Position numbers and translations under genes: made by a program. A DNA stretch of 64,000 bases from the NCBI RefSeq assembly GCF_000092645.1, contig NC_014165.1, forward strand, positions 2,728,001 through 2,792,000, given 5' to 3'. This DNA comes from Thermobispora bispora DSM 43833 (GTDB taxonomy: Bacteria > Actinomycetota > Actinomycetes > Streptosporangiales > Streptosporangiaceae). Below are positions 1 to 10,981 of the stretch, one piece after another (position 1 is the stretch's first letter; the number at the start of each line of letters is the position of its first letter). The notes under the pieces were generated by a model, which saw nothing but the letters and a program-made list of their open reading frames with translations, did not search any database and was not told the origin of the DNA.

Positions 1-315
1 TTTACCGAAGAATTGACAACAGGGATTCCGAACAAACTTCCGTAACCGCCCACGACGAGAACACCACTCGGCTCCGGAGGCCGCCCACCGGCCGGCCGCT
101 CGGCCGTTCCGCGGACGGGACGCGCCGCCGTGCCGCCCGCCGAGCCGTACCGCACGGGATCGGCGCGCCACGGCGGGCGCGGCGTCACGCCCGGAACCCA
201 CCGGGCGGCCCGGCCCGGTGCCCCGGCACGGCACCGCGAACCGCACAGAGAGCACGGCCGGGGATGACACCGGAAACGCTAGGCGTATCCGGCACGATGT
301 GGCAGTATCGCCCAG
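1..315. other. Gene-free left edge
   Basis: No convincing reading frame is visible here. The first 60 bases are comparatively AT-rich and the rest is GC-rich. A promoter for the regulator starting at 316 should lie in the last 100 bases, but I cannot fix its -35 and -10 boxes. Confidence 0.4.
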
Positions 316-762
316 GTGACCACGGCATTCGAGCAACGCCTGCGCGATCTGGCACGGCTCCGCCGCGTTCGCGACCGGATCGACCGGGACTACGCCAAAC
401 CGCTGGACGTCGAGGCGCTGGCCCGCGAGGCGGGCATGTCGGCCGGGCACCTGAGCCGCCAGTTCAAGCTCGCCTACGGCGAGCCGCCGTACAGCTACCT
501 GATGACCCGGCGCATCGAGCGCGCCATGGCCCTGCTGCGCCGGGGCGATCTCAGCGTCACCGAGGTCTGCTTCGCGGTTGGTTTCTCCTCGCTCGGCACC
601 TTTAGCACCAGGTTTACCGAGCTGGTCGGCACACCGCCGAGCGTCTACCGGCGCCAGGCGGCGGCCGCGGCCGAGGAGGGGATCCCGCCGTGCGTGGCGA
701 AACAGGTGACCAAACCGGTCAGGAATCGAGAAGCGCGGCTCCCCGCCCCGCACCTAGCCTGA
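316..762 (+). CDS. AraC-family transcriptional regulator (short, HTH only)
   Basis: A 148-residue protein made almost only of the double helix-turn-helix DNA-binding domain of the AraC/XylS family. Residues about 30-110 contain LAREAGMSAGHLSRQFK (first HTH) and the characteristic second-HTH stretch VCFAVGFSSLGTFSTRF followed by GTPPSVYRR. No ligand-binding domain is present, so the effector, if any, is unknown. The start is GTG. The VOC-family gene begins 5 bases after its stop, so the two are probably one transcript and the regulator probably controls it. Such AraC-VOC pairs are common in actinobacteria. The tail after residue 120 is low complexity. Confidence 0.85.
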   Translation: MTTAFEQRLRDLARLRRVRDRIDRDYAKPLDVEALAREAGMSAGHLSRQFKLAYGEPPYSYLMTRRIERAMALLRRGDLSVTEVCFAVGFSSLGTFSTRFTELVGTPPSVYRRQAAAAAEEGIPPCVAKQVTKPVRNREARLPAPHLA

Positions 763-767
763 CCGGC

Positions 768-1178
768 ATGGACATCACCATTCACCACACGTTCCTGCCG
801 CACGACGACCCGGACACCGCCCTGAGCTTCTACCGCGACACCCTCGGTTTCGAGGTCCGCAACGACGTCGGCCACGGCGGGATGCGCTGGATCACGGTCG
901 GCCCGCCGAACCAGCCGGGCACGTCCATCGTCCTGTACCCGCCGGCCGCCACACCCGGCCTCACCGACGACGAGCGCCGCATGATCGCCGAGATGATGGC
1001 CAAGGGCACCTTCGGCATCGTCGTCCTGGCCACCAAGGACGTCGACGCCGTCTTCGACCGGCTGCAGGCCCGCGGCGCCGAGGTCGTCCAGGAGCCCGTC
1101 GACCAGCCGTACGGGGTCCGCGACTGCGCGTTCCGCGACCCCGCGGGCAACCTGATCCGCATCCAGCAGGCGAGCTGA
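768..1178 (+). CDS. VOC (glyoxalase/dioxygenase fold) family protein
   Basis: A 136-residue vicinal-oxygen-chelate protein. It opens MDITIHHTFLPHDDPDTALSF and shows the two beta-alpha-beta-beta-beta modules of this fold, ending in the usual RDPAGNLIRIQQ signature. Metal-ligand candidates are an N-terminal His (HHTF) and Asp/Asn near the end, but the substrate cannot be read from sequence; glyoxalase, fosfomycin-resistance and dioxygenase-like proteins share this fold. I chose ATG 768 because the frame upstream of it lies inside the regulator gene. A GC hairpin follows the stop. Role with the upstream AraC regulator: inferred detoxification or resistance unit. Confidence 0.8.
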   Translation: MDITIHHTFLPHDDPDTALSFYRDTLGFEVRNDVGHGGMRWITVGPPNQPGTSIVLYPPAATPGLTDDERRMIAEMMAKGTFGIVVLATKDVDAVFDRLQARGAEVVQEPVDQPYGVRDCAFRDPAGNLIRIQQAS

Positions 1179-1190
1179 CGCCGCCGTCGC

Positions 1191-1221
1191 GCCCCGCGCC
1201 CGGCCCGCCCGGGCGCGGGGC
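1191..1221 (+). terminator. GC-rich hairpin after VOC gene
   Basis: A perfect 13-bp stem (1191-1203 against 1209-1221) with a 5-base loop lies 13 bases after the VOC stop codon. No U-tract follows, as is common in actinobacterial terminators. Confidence 0.55.
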
Positions 1222-1280
1222 CGGTGGCGGACGGCGCCGCCGGCGGTCACCGGCGACCGTCCCAGGACCGCTTCCCGATT

Positions 1281-1320
1281 CCGTTCCCGAATTCGAGATA
1301 CCGTTCCCGACTTCGATATG
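1281..1320. repeat. 20-bp tandem duplication abutting the start at 1318
   Basis: CCGTTCCCGA occurs at 1281-1290 and 1301-1310, and the whole 20-bp unit is repeated with only a few changes, the second copy ending in the ATG of the next gene. No Shine-Dalgarno sequence is visible, so the transcript could be leaderless. The repeat is a candidate operator. Confidence 0.5.
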
Positions 1321-1768
1321 ACTGCCGAACCCCGCTCCCGCGCGCAGCGCCGCCGCGACACCGAGCACCGCCTCAACCACGACGTCGACGTCTGGGTGGC
1401 CACCGCCTCACCGGACGGCCTGCCGTACCTGGTGCCGCTCTCCTTCGACTGGGACGGCGAGACCCTGCTGCTCGCCACCCCGGCCCACAGCCCGACCGGC
1501 CGGAACCTGGCCGCCACCCGGACCGTCCGGCTGGGGCTGGGCCACACCCGCGACGTGACCGTGATCGACGGCGACGTCGAGGTGCTCGAGATGGACGCGC
1601 TGCCCAAGGAGCGCGGCGACCGGTTCGCCGCGCGCACCGGCTTCGACCCGCGCGCTGGCCACGCCGTACCGCTGGTTCCGCGTCACGCCGCGCCGGATCC
1701 AGGCCTGGCGCGAGGAGAACGAGCTGACCGGCCGGGAGCTGATGCGCGACGGCCGCTGGCTGGCCTGA
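1318..1768 (+). pseudogene. Pyridoxamine 5'-phosphate oxidase-like flavin protein, frameshifted
   Basis: The frame from ATG 1318 encodes a split-barrel flavin- or F420-binding protein of the PPOX superfamily: [20 protein letters not shown], then [16 protein letters not shown] and [20 protein letters not shown]. After about residue 115 (GFDPR) the frame degenerates into low-complexity sequence. The expected C-terminus, [16 protein letters not shown] then [16 protein letters not shown], is read in the next frame and stops at 1766-1768. Removing one base near 1660-1664 (GCGCGCTGG) restores a roughly 150-residue protein of normal length. It is either a pseudogene or a sequencing error; the otherwise intact sequence favours a recent change or an error. 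Confidence 0.75.
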
Positions 1769-1931
1769 ACCGGGCCGCCGCGCGGCCGGGTCCGGGGACG
1801 CCGGGATCCGGCCGCGCCCGGCTCCGCCAGGAGCGTAATTCCGCAGGTCATCGCGGGTGATGCCACCAGAATGCACCGGACGGTGCGGACCGCGCCGCCC
1901 GGACGAACCGGCAGATGGGAGAGACACGAGC

Positions 1932-4304
<2,373 letters not shown>

Positions 4305-4803
4305 CCGGTCGAGCCCCGGGCGTGTGACCGGGCCGGGCCGCGCCCCGGCCAGGCCCACGGCGCCCAGGCGCTCCTCTCCCCGCGGCCGGCTCCCCGGAGC
4401 CGGCCCGGGTCACCTTGCCGAGTGCCCGCCGGCCCGATGATCGGCGCTCCGCTCCGGCGCCGCGCCGTGGGCGGGACGGCGCGGCGGTCACCCGGTCTCC
4501 CGGCGGGCCGGCCATCCCGATGATCACGGGCCGGCTCCGGGGGCTGCGCGGGCCCGGTCCCGCTTCCGGCCGATCCCGGTAGCCCACCGTCCCTGGCGGC
4601 GTGCCGAGGTTCCACCGCATGGCGGCAGTTGATCGCGTCGCGCCGCTGACCGGCGGCCGCGTGCGACCGGGATACCACGCCGGACACCTGCACTGACGTG
4701 CCCACTGCGCGTGCCGCTGAGCCGGCCCCGGCCCCTGTGAAGTCCCTCACGAAACCCCGCCCGCACCGGTGGCGGCCCGGCTGGATTTTTTACACTCACA
4801 ACC
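4305..4803. other. Gene-free interval between UvrA-like gene and regulator
   Basis: GC-rich sequence in which every open frame looks like composition noise. The last 30 bases are AT-rich and carry the operator-like palindrome described separately. I see nothing else in it. Confidence 0.4.
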
Positions 4804-4818
4804 GTGAAAAATAGCCGG
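4777..4818. promoter_or_regulatory. Interrupted palindrome overlapping the regulator start codon
   Basis: The left arm contains CCGGCT and ATTTTTT and the right arm GTGAAAAATAGCCGG, which are complementary with small insertions, centred on about 4797. It overlaps the GTG at 4804. Position and symmetry suggest an autoregulatory operator for the HTH protein it precedes, and control of the nitrite-reductase operon. This is inference from symmetry and location only. Confidence 0.45.
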
Positions 4819-5523
4819 ACGCCCGGTACGCCACCGCAGGCGGGCCACGGGCCGCGCCCCGCCCCGTACGGCCCGCCCATGTCCGCGGCCCAGGCCCTGG
4901 TGCTCGACACCCTGCGCCGGCAGGGCCGGCCGAGCACCCTGGCCGAGCTCACCGCGGCGACCGGGCTGCACGCGAACACCCTCCGGGAGCACATCGAGGC
5001 CCTGATCGAACTCGGCCTGGCCGAGCGGCACCGGGCCGAGCCGCGCGGCCGGGGCCGGCCGGCCTGGCTCTACCGGGCCGCGGACACCCCCGGCGAGCCG
5101 GAGTCCGCGTACGCGGGCCTCGTGGCCGCGCTGGTCCGGGTGATCCAGCAGACCAGCGCCTCCCCCCGGGAGGACGCCGTCACCGCCGGCATCGCGTGGG
5201 GCCGCGAGCTGGCCGGGCGCGGGCGGGGAGCCGCCGGCGCCCGGACGGACCGGGACCGGGCGGCCGCTCCCCGTCGGCTGGTCGAGCTGCTCCGCCGGCT
5301 CGGCTTCGAGCCGGACGCCGACCTGGCGCAGGGCGTGGTGCGGCTCACCCGCTGCCCGCTGCTGGAGACCGCCCGGCGCCACCCGGACGTCGTCTGCGGG
5401 GTCCACCTCGGCGTGCTCCGCGGCGCGCTGGAGGAGTACGGCGGCGACCCGGCGCACACCGAGCTCGTGCCGTTCTCCGAACCCGGAGCCTGCCGTGTCC
5501 TGCTCGATCGGGAGGGGCGATGA
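4804..5523 (+). CDS. Helix-turn-helix regulator with C-terminal Cys/His motif
   Basis: A 239-residue protein. Residues about 28-90 form a winged HTH (VLDTLRRQGRPSTLAELTAA then LREHIEALIELGLAERH), as in SufR/ArsR-like regulators. The C-terminal third carries CPLLE, then HPDVVCGVHLGVLRGALEE, and later ACRVLL: three cysteines and several histidines spaced as in regulators that bind an Fe-S cluster or metal. Its gene overlaps the next by ATGA and it heads the NnrS-like/NirK operon, so it probably senses NO, nitrite, copper or redox state and controls that operon. The GTG start places an operator-like palindrome over the start codon; ATG 4879, closer to the HTH, is the alternative. Confidence 0.75.
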   Translation: MKNSRTPGTPPQAGHGPRPAPYGPPMSAAQALVLDTLRRQGRPSTLAELTAATGLHANTLREHIEALIELGLAERHRAEPRGRGRPAWLYRAADTPGEPESAYAGLVAALVRVIQQTSASPREDAVTAGIAWGRELAGRGRGAAGARTDRDRAAAPRRLVELLRRLGFEPDADLAQGVVRLTRCPLLETARRHPDVVCGVHLGVLRGALEEYGGDPAHTELVPFSEPGACRVLLDREGR

Positions 5524-6674
5524 CGACCCCGCCACGGCCCCAGACCTCGGCGCCGCCGGGCACCGGGCAGGCCGCCGCCCGCCGTGCGCGCCCCAGGGTG
5601 ACGGCGCTCCTCGCCCTGCCCGGGGCGCTCGCGCTGCTCGCCGGCCTCGACGCCGCGCTGCTCCTGCTCGAGCTGCCCGCGCCGGTCACCTGGGCGCGCC
5701 TCCGTGACGTGCACGGCCCGCTGCTCGTCCTCGGCTTCGTGGGCACCCTCATCGCACTGGAGCGGGCCGTGGCGTTGCGGGCCCCGGCGGGCTTCGCCGC
5801 GCCCGCCCTCCTCGGCGCGGGCGCCGTGCTCCTGCTCACCCCGCTGCCCGAGCGGGTGGGCGGCACGGCGCTGCTCCTCGGCGCGATCGCCCTCATCGGC
5901 TGCTATGTCCCGCTCTGGCGCCGGCAGCGCGGCGACGCCGTGCTCGTGCAGCTCCTCGGCGCCGTGCTCGCCGCCGGCGCGGTGACCCTCTGGCTGGGCG
6001 GGGTGCCGGTGCCCCGGCTCATCCCCTGGCTCGCCGGGTTCGTCGTCCTCACCGTCGCGGCCGAACGGGTGGAGCTCGCCCGGATCGCCCTACCGGCGGG
6101 CGCGGAACGCGGGCTCCTGTGGGCCTCCGGCGCGGTCGCGGCCGCGATCACGGCCGCGCTGCTCTGGCCCGCCGCCGGATACCCCGTGCTCGGGCTCGCC
6201 CTCCTCGGGCTCACCTGCTGGCTCGCGGCCCACGACGTGGCCCGGCGGACCGTCCGCGGCACCGGGCTCGAGCGGTTCACCGCGGGCTGCGTCCTGGCGG
6301 CGTACGCCTGGCTCGGCATCGGCGCGGCCTGCTGGCTCGTGGGCGGGCCGGTCGACGACGGGGCGCGGTACGACGCGGTGGTTCACGCCCTCTTCCTCGG
6401 CTTCACCCTCTCGATGATCATGGCGCACGCACCCATCATCCTTCCGGCGGTCCTCCGGCTGCCCTTGCCGTACCATCCGGTCCTCGCGGCGCCCGCCGGG
6501 CTGCTGCACCTCTCCCTCGTCCTCCGCCTGTGGGCCGGCGACGCCCTGGACGCGCCGGCGGCGTGGCGGATCGGGGGCGTGCTGAACATCGCCGCGGTGC
6601 TCCTGTTCGCCGCGTGCCCGGCCTGGTCGGCCCTGACCCCGGCCCGGCCGTCCCGTACGGAGGCCCGGCCATGA
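5520..6674 (+). CDS. NnrS-like polytopic membrane protein
   Basis: A 384-residue, strongly hydrophobic protein with about ten to twelve predicted membrane segments. Conserved-looking polar positions lie inside membranes: VHGPLLVLGFVGTLIALERA near residue 65 and VHALFLGFTLSMIMAHAPI near 285, followed by PLPYHP. Histidines in such positions resemble NnrS, a haem/copper membrane protein tied to nitric-oxide stress and denitrification. Both gene junctions are ATGA overlaps (with the regulator upstream and the NirK fusion downstream), so translation is probably coupled. I infer a role in NO or nitrite handling or in copper/haem supply to the reductase; the family assignment is moderate. Confidence 0.7.
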   Translation: MTTPPRPQTSAPPGTGQAAARRARPRVTALLALPGALALLAGLDAALLLLELPAPVTWARLRDVHGPLLVLGFVGTLIALERAVALRAPAGFAAPALLGAGAVLLLTPLPERVGGTALLLGAIALIGCYVPLWRRQRGDAVLVQLLGAVLAAGAVTLWLGGVPVPRLIPWLAGFVVLTVAAERVELARIALPAGAERGLLWASGAVAAAITAALLWPAAGYPVLGLALLGLTCWLAAHDVARRTVRGTGLERFTAGCVLAAYAWLGIGAACWLVGGPVDDGARYDAVVHALFLGFTLSMIMAHAPIILPAVLRLPLPYHPVLAAPAGLLHLSLVLRLWAGDALDAPAAWRIGGVLNIAAVLLFAACPAWSALTPARPSRTEARP

Positions 6675-9409
6675 CCCGCGAACCGAGACGGCGCCGGGGC
6701 TTCTCACCGCTGCGCGACCTGCCCGTGATGGGCTGGCTCACCGCGCTGATCGTGGTCGTCATCGCGCACCCGTTCCTGCCGGCGCCCAAGTGGCTGATGC
6801 TCCACCTGCTCCTCCTCGGCGCGCTCAGCCACTCGATCCTCGTCTGGAGCCGGCACTTCGCCGACGCGCTCCTGCGCACCCCGGAGCGCGACCCGACCGC
6901 CCAGCGGATCCGGCTCGGCCTGCACAACGGCGGCGCGCTCCTGGTCATCGCCGGGGTCGCCACCGACCTGCTGCCGCTCACCGCCGTGGGCGCCGCCTCC
7001 GTCGCCGCCGCGGCGCTCTGGCACGGCGCCGCGCTCGTGGCGAGGCTGCGCACCGCCCTGCCCTCGCGCTTCAGCATCACGGTGCGGTTCTACGTGGCGG
7101 CCTCCTGCTTCCTCCCGATCGGCGCGCTGCTCGGCACGCTGCTCGCCCGCGGGTTCACCGAGGTCTGGCACGAGCGGCTGAAGCTCGCCCACGCGATCGT
7201 GAACCTCCTCGGCTGGGCCGGGCTCACCGTGGTGGGCACCCTGCTCACCCTGTGGCCGGCCATGCTCCGGACCCGGATGGCCGAGGGCGCGGAACGCGCC
7301 ACCCGCCGGGCGCTCCCGCTGCTCACCGCCGGAATCGTCACCGCGGCGGGCGGCGCGATCGCCGGCGCCCGGCCGCTCGTCGCCCTGGGCCTGGCCGGCT
7401 ACCTCGCCGGCCTAGGGGTGACCGCCGTGCCCATGGCCCGGGCGGCCAAGGGGAAGCCGCCCGCGTCGTACGCCACCTGGTCGGTCCTCGCCGCCGTGGC
7501 GTGGCTCGCCGGGTCGCTCGCCGTACTGGTGGCCGTGGTGGCGGTCACGCCCACGTGGCCGGCCATCGGCGACCGGTTCAGCGGGATCACCCCGGCCCTC
7601 GCCGCCGGGTTCGGCGCCCAGGTGCTGCTCGGCACCCTGTCGTACCTGGTGCCGGTCGCCCTCGGGCGCGGTGCCGGGCCCGTGCGGGTGGCGGCGGACA
7701 CGCTCGACCGGGCGGCCGCCTTCCGGGTCGTCATCGTCAACGCCGGCCTGCTGGTGTCGGTGCTGCCCGTGCCCGTGCTCGTGCGGGTGCTCTGCTCGTT
7801 CCTCGTCTTCGGCGGGCTGGGGGCGTTCCTCCCGCTGCTGATCATCGCGATCCGCCGGTCGCGGGCGGCGCGCCGCGCGGCCGGTGCGCCGGCGCCCGGT
7901 GACGGTGCGGCCGCCGCGCAGGGGGCGGCGGGCTCCCCCGGGGACCGCCTGCGGCGCCCGGCGGCCGGGCTCGCCGTGGCCGGGCTCGCGGTCGTGGTCC
8001 TGGCGGTCGCCTCCGGGGTCGCGCTCGACCCCGGCGCGGTGAGCAAGGCCCGCGCCGCCGCGGAGGCGTCCGCCGAGGTGCGCGCCACCGGCCGGACGGT
8101 GACCGCCCGGGTGGAGGCGCGGGACATGCGCTTCTCCCCCGCGACCATCGAGGTCTCCCCCGGCGACCGGCTGGTGATCACGCTGGTGAACACCGACGAC
8201 GAGGACGTCCACGACCTGGTCCTCGACACCGGGCAGGAGACCGGCCGGCTGGCGCCCGGCGAGTCGGCCCGGATCGACGTCGGGGTCGTCGGCCGGGACA
8301 TCGAGGGCTGGTGCTCCGTGCTCGGGCACCGGCAGATGGGCATGGTGCTGCACATCCGGGCCACCGGGGCCGGCTCCGCCCCGGCCGGCGGCCACCAGCA
8401 CGGCCACGGCACCGCGGGCCCCTCGGGTGCCTCCGGCGACCACACCGCGGGCGCTTCCGGCCATGGCTCTTCGGGTGCTTCGGGCGGGGGCGCGCCGGGC
8501 GGCTCCGGCGACGGCGCGCCGCGCGAGGACGCGGCCGCCCGGCTCGACTTCACCGCTCGGCCCGGGCCCGGCTTCACGCCGTACGACCCGGTGCTCCGGC
8601 CGGCGAGCGAGCAGCGGCTGCACCGGTACACCTTCCGGGTCCATGAGGTGGAGCGCGAGGTGGCGCCCGGGGTGACCCAGCGGCTGTGGACCTTCAACGG
8701 GCAGATGCCCGGGCCGGTGCTCCACGGCAAGGTGGGCGACACCTTCGAGATCACCCTCGTCAACGACGGCACCATCGGGCACTCGATCGACTTCCACGCG
8801 GGCTCGCTCGCACCCGACAAGCCCATGCGGACGATCCCGCCGGGCGAGTCGCTCGTCTACCGGTTCACCGCGATCAAGGCCGGGGTGTGGATGTACCACT
8901 GCTCGACCATGCCGATGTCCGCCCACATCGCCAACGGCCTCTTCGGCGCGGTCATCATCGAGCCGGAGGACCTGCCGGCGGCCGACCGCAGCTACGTGCT
9001 CGTCCAATCCGAGCTCTACCTCGGCCCGCCCGGCGGCGAGGCGGACATGGACAAGATCCGGGCCGAGCGCCCCGACGCGGTGGTCTTCAACGGCTACGTC
9101 AACCAGTACGACCACCGGCCCCTGGCGGCCCGGGCCGGGGAACGGGTCCGGGTGTGGCTCCTCGCCGCCGGGCCGAACCGGGGCACCTCGTTCCACGTGG
9201 TCGGCGGGCAGTTCGACACCGTGTACGCCGAGGGCGCCTACCTGCTCCGCCCGCCGGGCGACGGCGGGAGCCAGAGCCTCGCCCTCGCCCCCGCCCAGGG
9301 CGGGTTCGTCGAGCTGGTCTTCCCCGAGCCGGGCCACTACCCGTTCGTCTCCCACGCGATGGTCGACGCCGAGCGCGGGGCCCACGGGATCTTCAAGGTG
9401 ACGGAATGA
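6671..9409 (+). CDS. Membrane domain - cupredoxin - NirK-type copper nitrite reductase fusion
   Basis: A 912-residue three-part protein. Residues about 15-465 are a polytopic membrane domain with several intramembrane histidines (MLHLLLLGALSHSILVWSRHF; LKLAHAIVNLLGWAG). Residues about 480-580 are a cupredoxin with a full type-1 copper set: H514, C548, H553 and M556. A Gly/Ser/His-rich linker follows. Residues about 640-912 are a two-domain multicopper nitrite reductase: GHSIDFHAGSLAP (type-1 His, catalytic Asp, type-2 His), H743-C744, H752, FHVVGG (second catalytic His) and FVSHAM (type-2 His). The expected axial Met is Leu at 757. Predicted reaction: nitrite to NO, fed electrons from the membrane through the fused cupredoxin. 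Third gene of an ATGA-coupled operon. Confidence 0.85.
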   Translation: MTREPRRRRGFSPLRDLPVMGWLTALIVVVIAHPFLPAPKWLMLHLLLLGALSHSILVWSRHFADALLRTPERDPTAQRIRLGLHNGGALLVIAGVATDLLPLTAVGAASVAAAALWHGAALVARLRTALPSRFSITVRFYVAASCFLPIGALLGTLLARGFTEVWHERLKLAHAIVNLLGWAGLTVVGTLLTLWPAMLRTRMAEGAERATRRALPLLTAGIVTAAGGAIAGARPLVALGLAGYLAGLGVTAVPMARAAKGKPPASYATWSVLAAVAWLAGSLAVLVAVVAVTPTWPAIGDRFSGITPALAAGFGAQVLLGTLSYLVPVALGRGAGPVRVAADTLDRAAAFRVVIVNAGLLVSVLPVPVLVRVLCSFLVFGGLGAFLPLLIIAIRRSRAARRAAGAPAPGDGAAAAQGAAGSPGDRLRRPAAGLAVAGLAVVVLAVASGVALDPGAVSKARAAAEASAEVRATGRTVTARVEARDMRFSPATIEVSPGDRLVITLVNTDDEDVHDLVLDTGQETGRLAPGESARIDVGVVGRDIEGWCSVLGHRQMGMVLHIRATGAGSAPAGGHQHGHGTAGPSGASGDHTAGASGHGSSGASGGGAPGGSGDGAPREDAAARLDFTARPGPGFTPYDPVLRPASEQRLHRYTFRVHEVEREVAPGVTQRLWTFNGQMPGPVLHGKVGDTFEITLVNDGTIGHSIDFHAGSLAPDKPMRTIPPGESLVYRFTAIKAGVWMYHCSTMPMSAHIANGLFGAVIIEPEDLPAADRSYVLVQSELYLGPPGGEADMDKIRAERPDAVVFNGYVNQYDHRPLAARAGERVRVWLLAAGPNRGTSFHVVGGQFDTVYAEGAYLLRPPGDGGSQSLALAPAQGGFVELVFPEPGHYPFVSHAMVDAERGAHGIFKVTE

Positions 9410-9605
9410 CCAGGGGTTGATGAGCGGGCCGGCGCCCGCCCGGCCGGTGGCCGCCGCGCGGTCACCGGCCGGTTCCGCGCCGTACGGACGACGTCCCGAC
9501 TTGGCCTTGCCGTACCGGATGGCCCGAGTTGCGCATGGTTTGCCGCAGCACAGGGGTTGCTGTTCTCGAGGTGCTGCAATTCGCCTTCGGTGAGATCCTG
9601 GCGCC
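9410..9605. other. Spacer between nitrite reductase and cation exporter
   Basis: No gene. The last 100 bases are less GC-rich and could hold the promoter of the cation-efflux gene. Confidence 0.3.
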
Positions 9606-10679
9606 ATGAGCACCGGTCACGGGCACGCTCACGGTCACGGCCATCGGCACGCTCACGGTCACGGCCATGGGCACGGCCACGGCCGGGTGGCCTGGTGGCG
9701 GGCGGTGCCGGCGTGGGTGAGGCATGTCCTGACCCCGCACGGCCACGACACCGCCGGCGTCGTCGACGGGGCGCTCGAGGCGAACCGGCGGGGCATGCGC
9801 GCGTTACTGATCTCCTTCGGCGCGTTGCTGGTCACCGCCCTGCTCCAGGCGGGCCTGGTCGCCGTGACGGCATCGGTGGCGCTGCTCGGCGACACCCTGC
9901 ACAACGTCGCCGACGCCCTCACCGCCGTCCCGCTCGCGATCGCGTTCCTCCTGGGCCGCCGCGCGGTGACCAAGCGGTTCACCTACGGGCTCGGCCGGGC
10001 CGAGGACCTCGCCGGATTGGTGATCGTGCTGGTCATCGCCGCCTCGGCCGCCCTGACGGCGTGGGAGGCGGCCGAGCGGCTGGCCCGGCCGCGCGAGGTC
10101 ACCGGCCTCGGCTGGCTGGCGCTGGCCGGGCTCATCGGGTTCGCGGGCAACGAGCTCGTGGCCCGGTACCGGATCAAGGTCGGGCGGGAGATCGGCTCGG
10201 CCGCCCTGGTCGCCGACGGCCTGCACGCCCGCACCGACGGGTTCACCAGCCTCGCCGTGCTCCTCTCGGCCGCGGGCGTCGCGGCCGGATGGGCATGGGC
10301 CGACCCGGTGATCGGCCTGCTGATCACCGTGGCCATCGTGGGGGTGCTCTGGGGAGCCGCCCGGGAGGTGTTCGGCCGGCTCCTCGACGCGGTGGACCCG
10401 GAGCTGGTGGACCTGGCCGAGCGGACCGCCGCCGGCACCCCGGGCGTCACCGAGGTCCAGCGGGTACGGCTCCGCTGGGTCGGCCACGCGCTCCACGCCG
10501 AGGTCGAGGTGGCGGTCAGCCCCGACCTCAGCGTGGTCGAGGCCCACGAGATCGCCCACGAGGCCGAGCACCGGCTGCTGCACGCGATGCCGCGGCTGGC
10601 CAGGGCGACCATCCACACCAACCCCGGCGGGCGGCCGGGCGAGCTCGCGCACGCGCGGCTGGCGCACCACCACGGCTGA
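9606..10679 (+). CDS. Cation diffusion facilitator (zinc/cobalt-type exporter)
   Basis: A 357-residue CDF transporter. The first 30 residues are a His-Gly-rich metal-binding tail (GHGHAHGHGHRHAHGHGHGH) encoded by a DNA tandem repeat at about 9618-9685. Six membrane helices follow. The transport-site motifs are GDTLHNVADA in helix 2 and ADGLHARTDGFTS in helix 5, with the Asp/His positions of the family. The C-terminal ferredoxin-like cytoplasmic domain ends in a second His cluster (HHHG). It exports divalent metal in exchange for protons. It follows a copper-enzyme operon but is about 200 bp away and probably separately transcribed. Metal choice (Zn, Co, Ni) is not decidable. Confidence 0.9.
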   Translation: MSTGHGHAHGHGHRHAHGHGHGHGHGRVAWWRAVPAWVRHVLTPHGHDTAGVVDGALEANRRGMRALLISFGALLVTALLQAGLVAVTASVALLGDTLHNVADALTAVPLAIAFLLGRRAVTKRFTYGLGRAEDLAGLVIVLVIAASAALTAWEAAERLARPREVTGLGWLALAGLIGFAGNELVARYRIKVGREIGSAALVADGLHARTDGFTSLAVLLSAAGVAAGWAWADPVIGLLITVAIVGVLWGAAREVFGRLLDAVDPELVDLAERTAAGTPGVTEVQRVRLRWVGHALHAEVEVAVSPDLSVVEAHEIAHEAEHRLLHAMPRLARATIHTNPGGRPGELAHARLAHHHG

Positions 10680-10711
10680 TCCGGGGCCGGGGTTTCGCGG
10701 GCGGTTCCGCC

Positions 10712-10750
10712 ACCGGCACGCAGTACCGGGTTCGCTCACCGATGACAGTC
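10712..10750. other. Possible remnant of left attachment site (weak)
   Basis: GTACCGGGTTCG at about 10723-10734 resembles GTACTGGGTTCG, the T-arm part of the tRNA-Val gene at 18940-19011, and the following bases are loosely similar. It lies 40 bases after the last host gene on the left. If real, it is a decayed attL of the island; the match is short and could be chance. Confidence 0.2.
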
Positions 10751-10813
10751 ACGCGTGCCGGCGAATCCGGGCGTGACCGTGGTGCGCAGCCCCGGGCGAA
10801 CGCCCGTTTGCGG

Positions 10814-10960
10814 TCGCCGGACTCCGGGGTGCCGATCGAGGACGTCTCCGCCTCGTCGGCCATCGCAGCACGTCGCCGTCACCGAGCCGATCTACCGCGG
10901 GCAGATCCGCCCGGTGCTCATGCGGGCGGAGGCGATGGACGGCCTGTTCGCGGCGCGGCT
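10814..10960 (+). pseudogene. Tyrosine recombinase C-terminal remnant, left copy
   Basis: The DNA encodes DSGVPIEDVS in one frame, then after disruptions VAVTEPIYRGQIRPVLMR and MDGLFAARL in another. This matches the C-terminal end of actinobacterial integrases (GVPIEHISRLAGH then YRTPIRPVL), including the region of the catalytic His and Tyr, and aligns base by base with the better-preserved copy at 18722-18913. Frameshifts and a lost GH motif show it is dead. It lies directly left of the CRISPR-bearing region. Confidence 0.7.
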
Positions 10961-10981
10961 ACAGCGGAGCGTGACCGCGGA

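Noticed and set aside
7412-9613. 733-codon minus-strand open frame
   Set aside because: Antisense to the NirK fusion gene, whose copper sites prove the plus frame.
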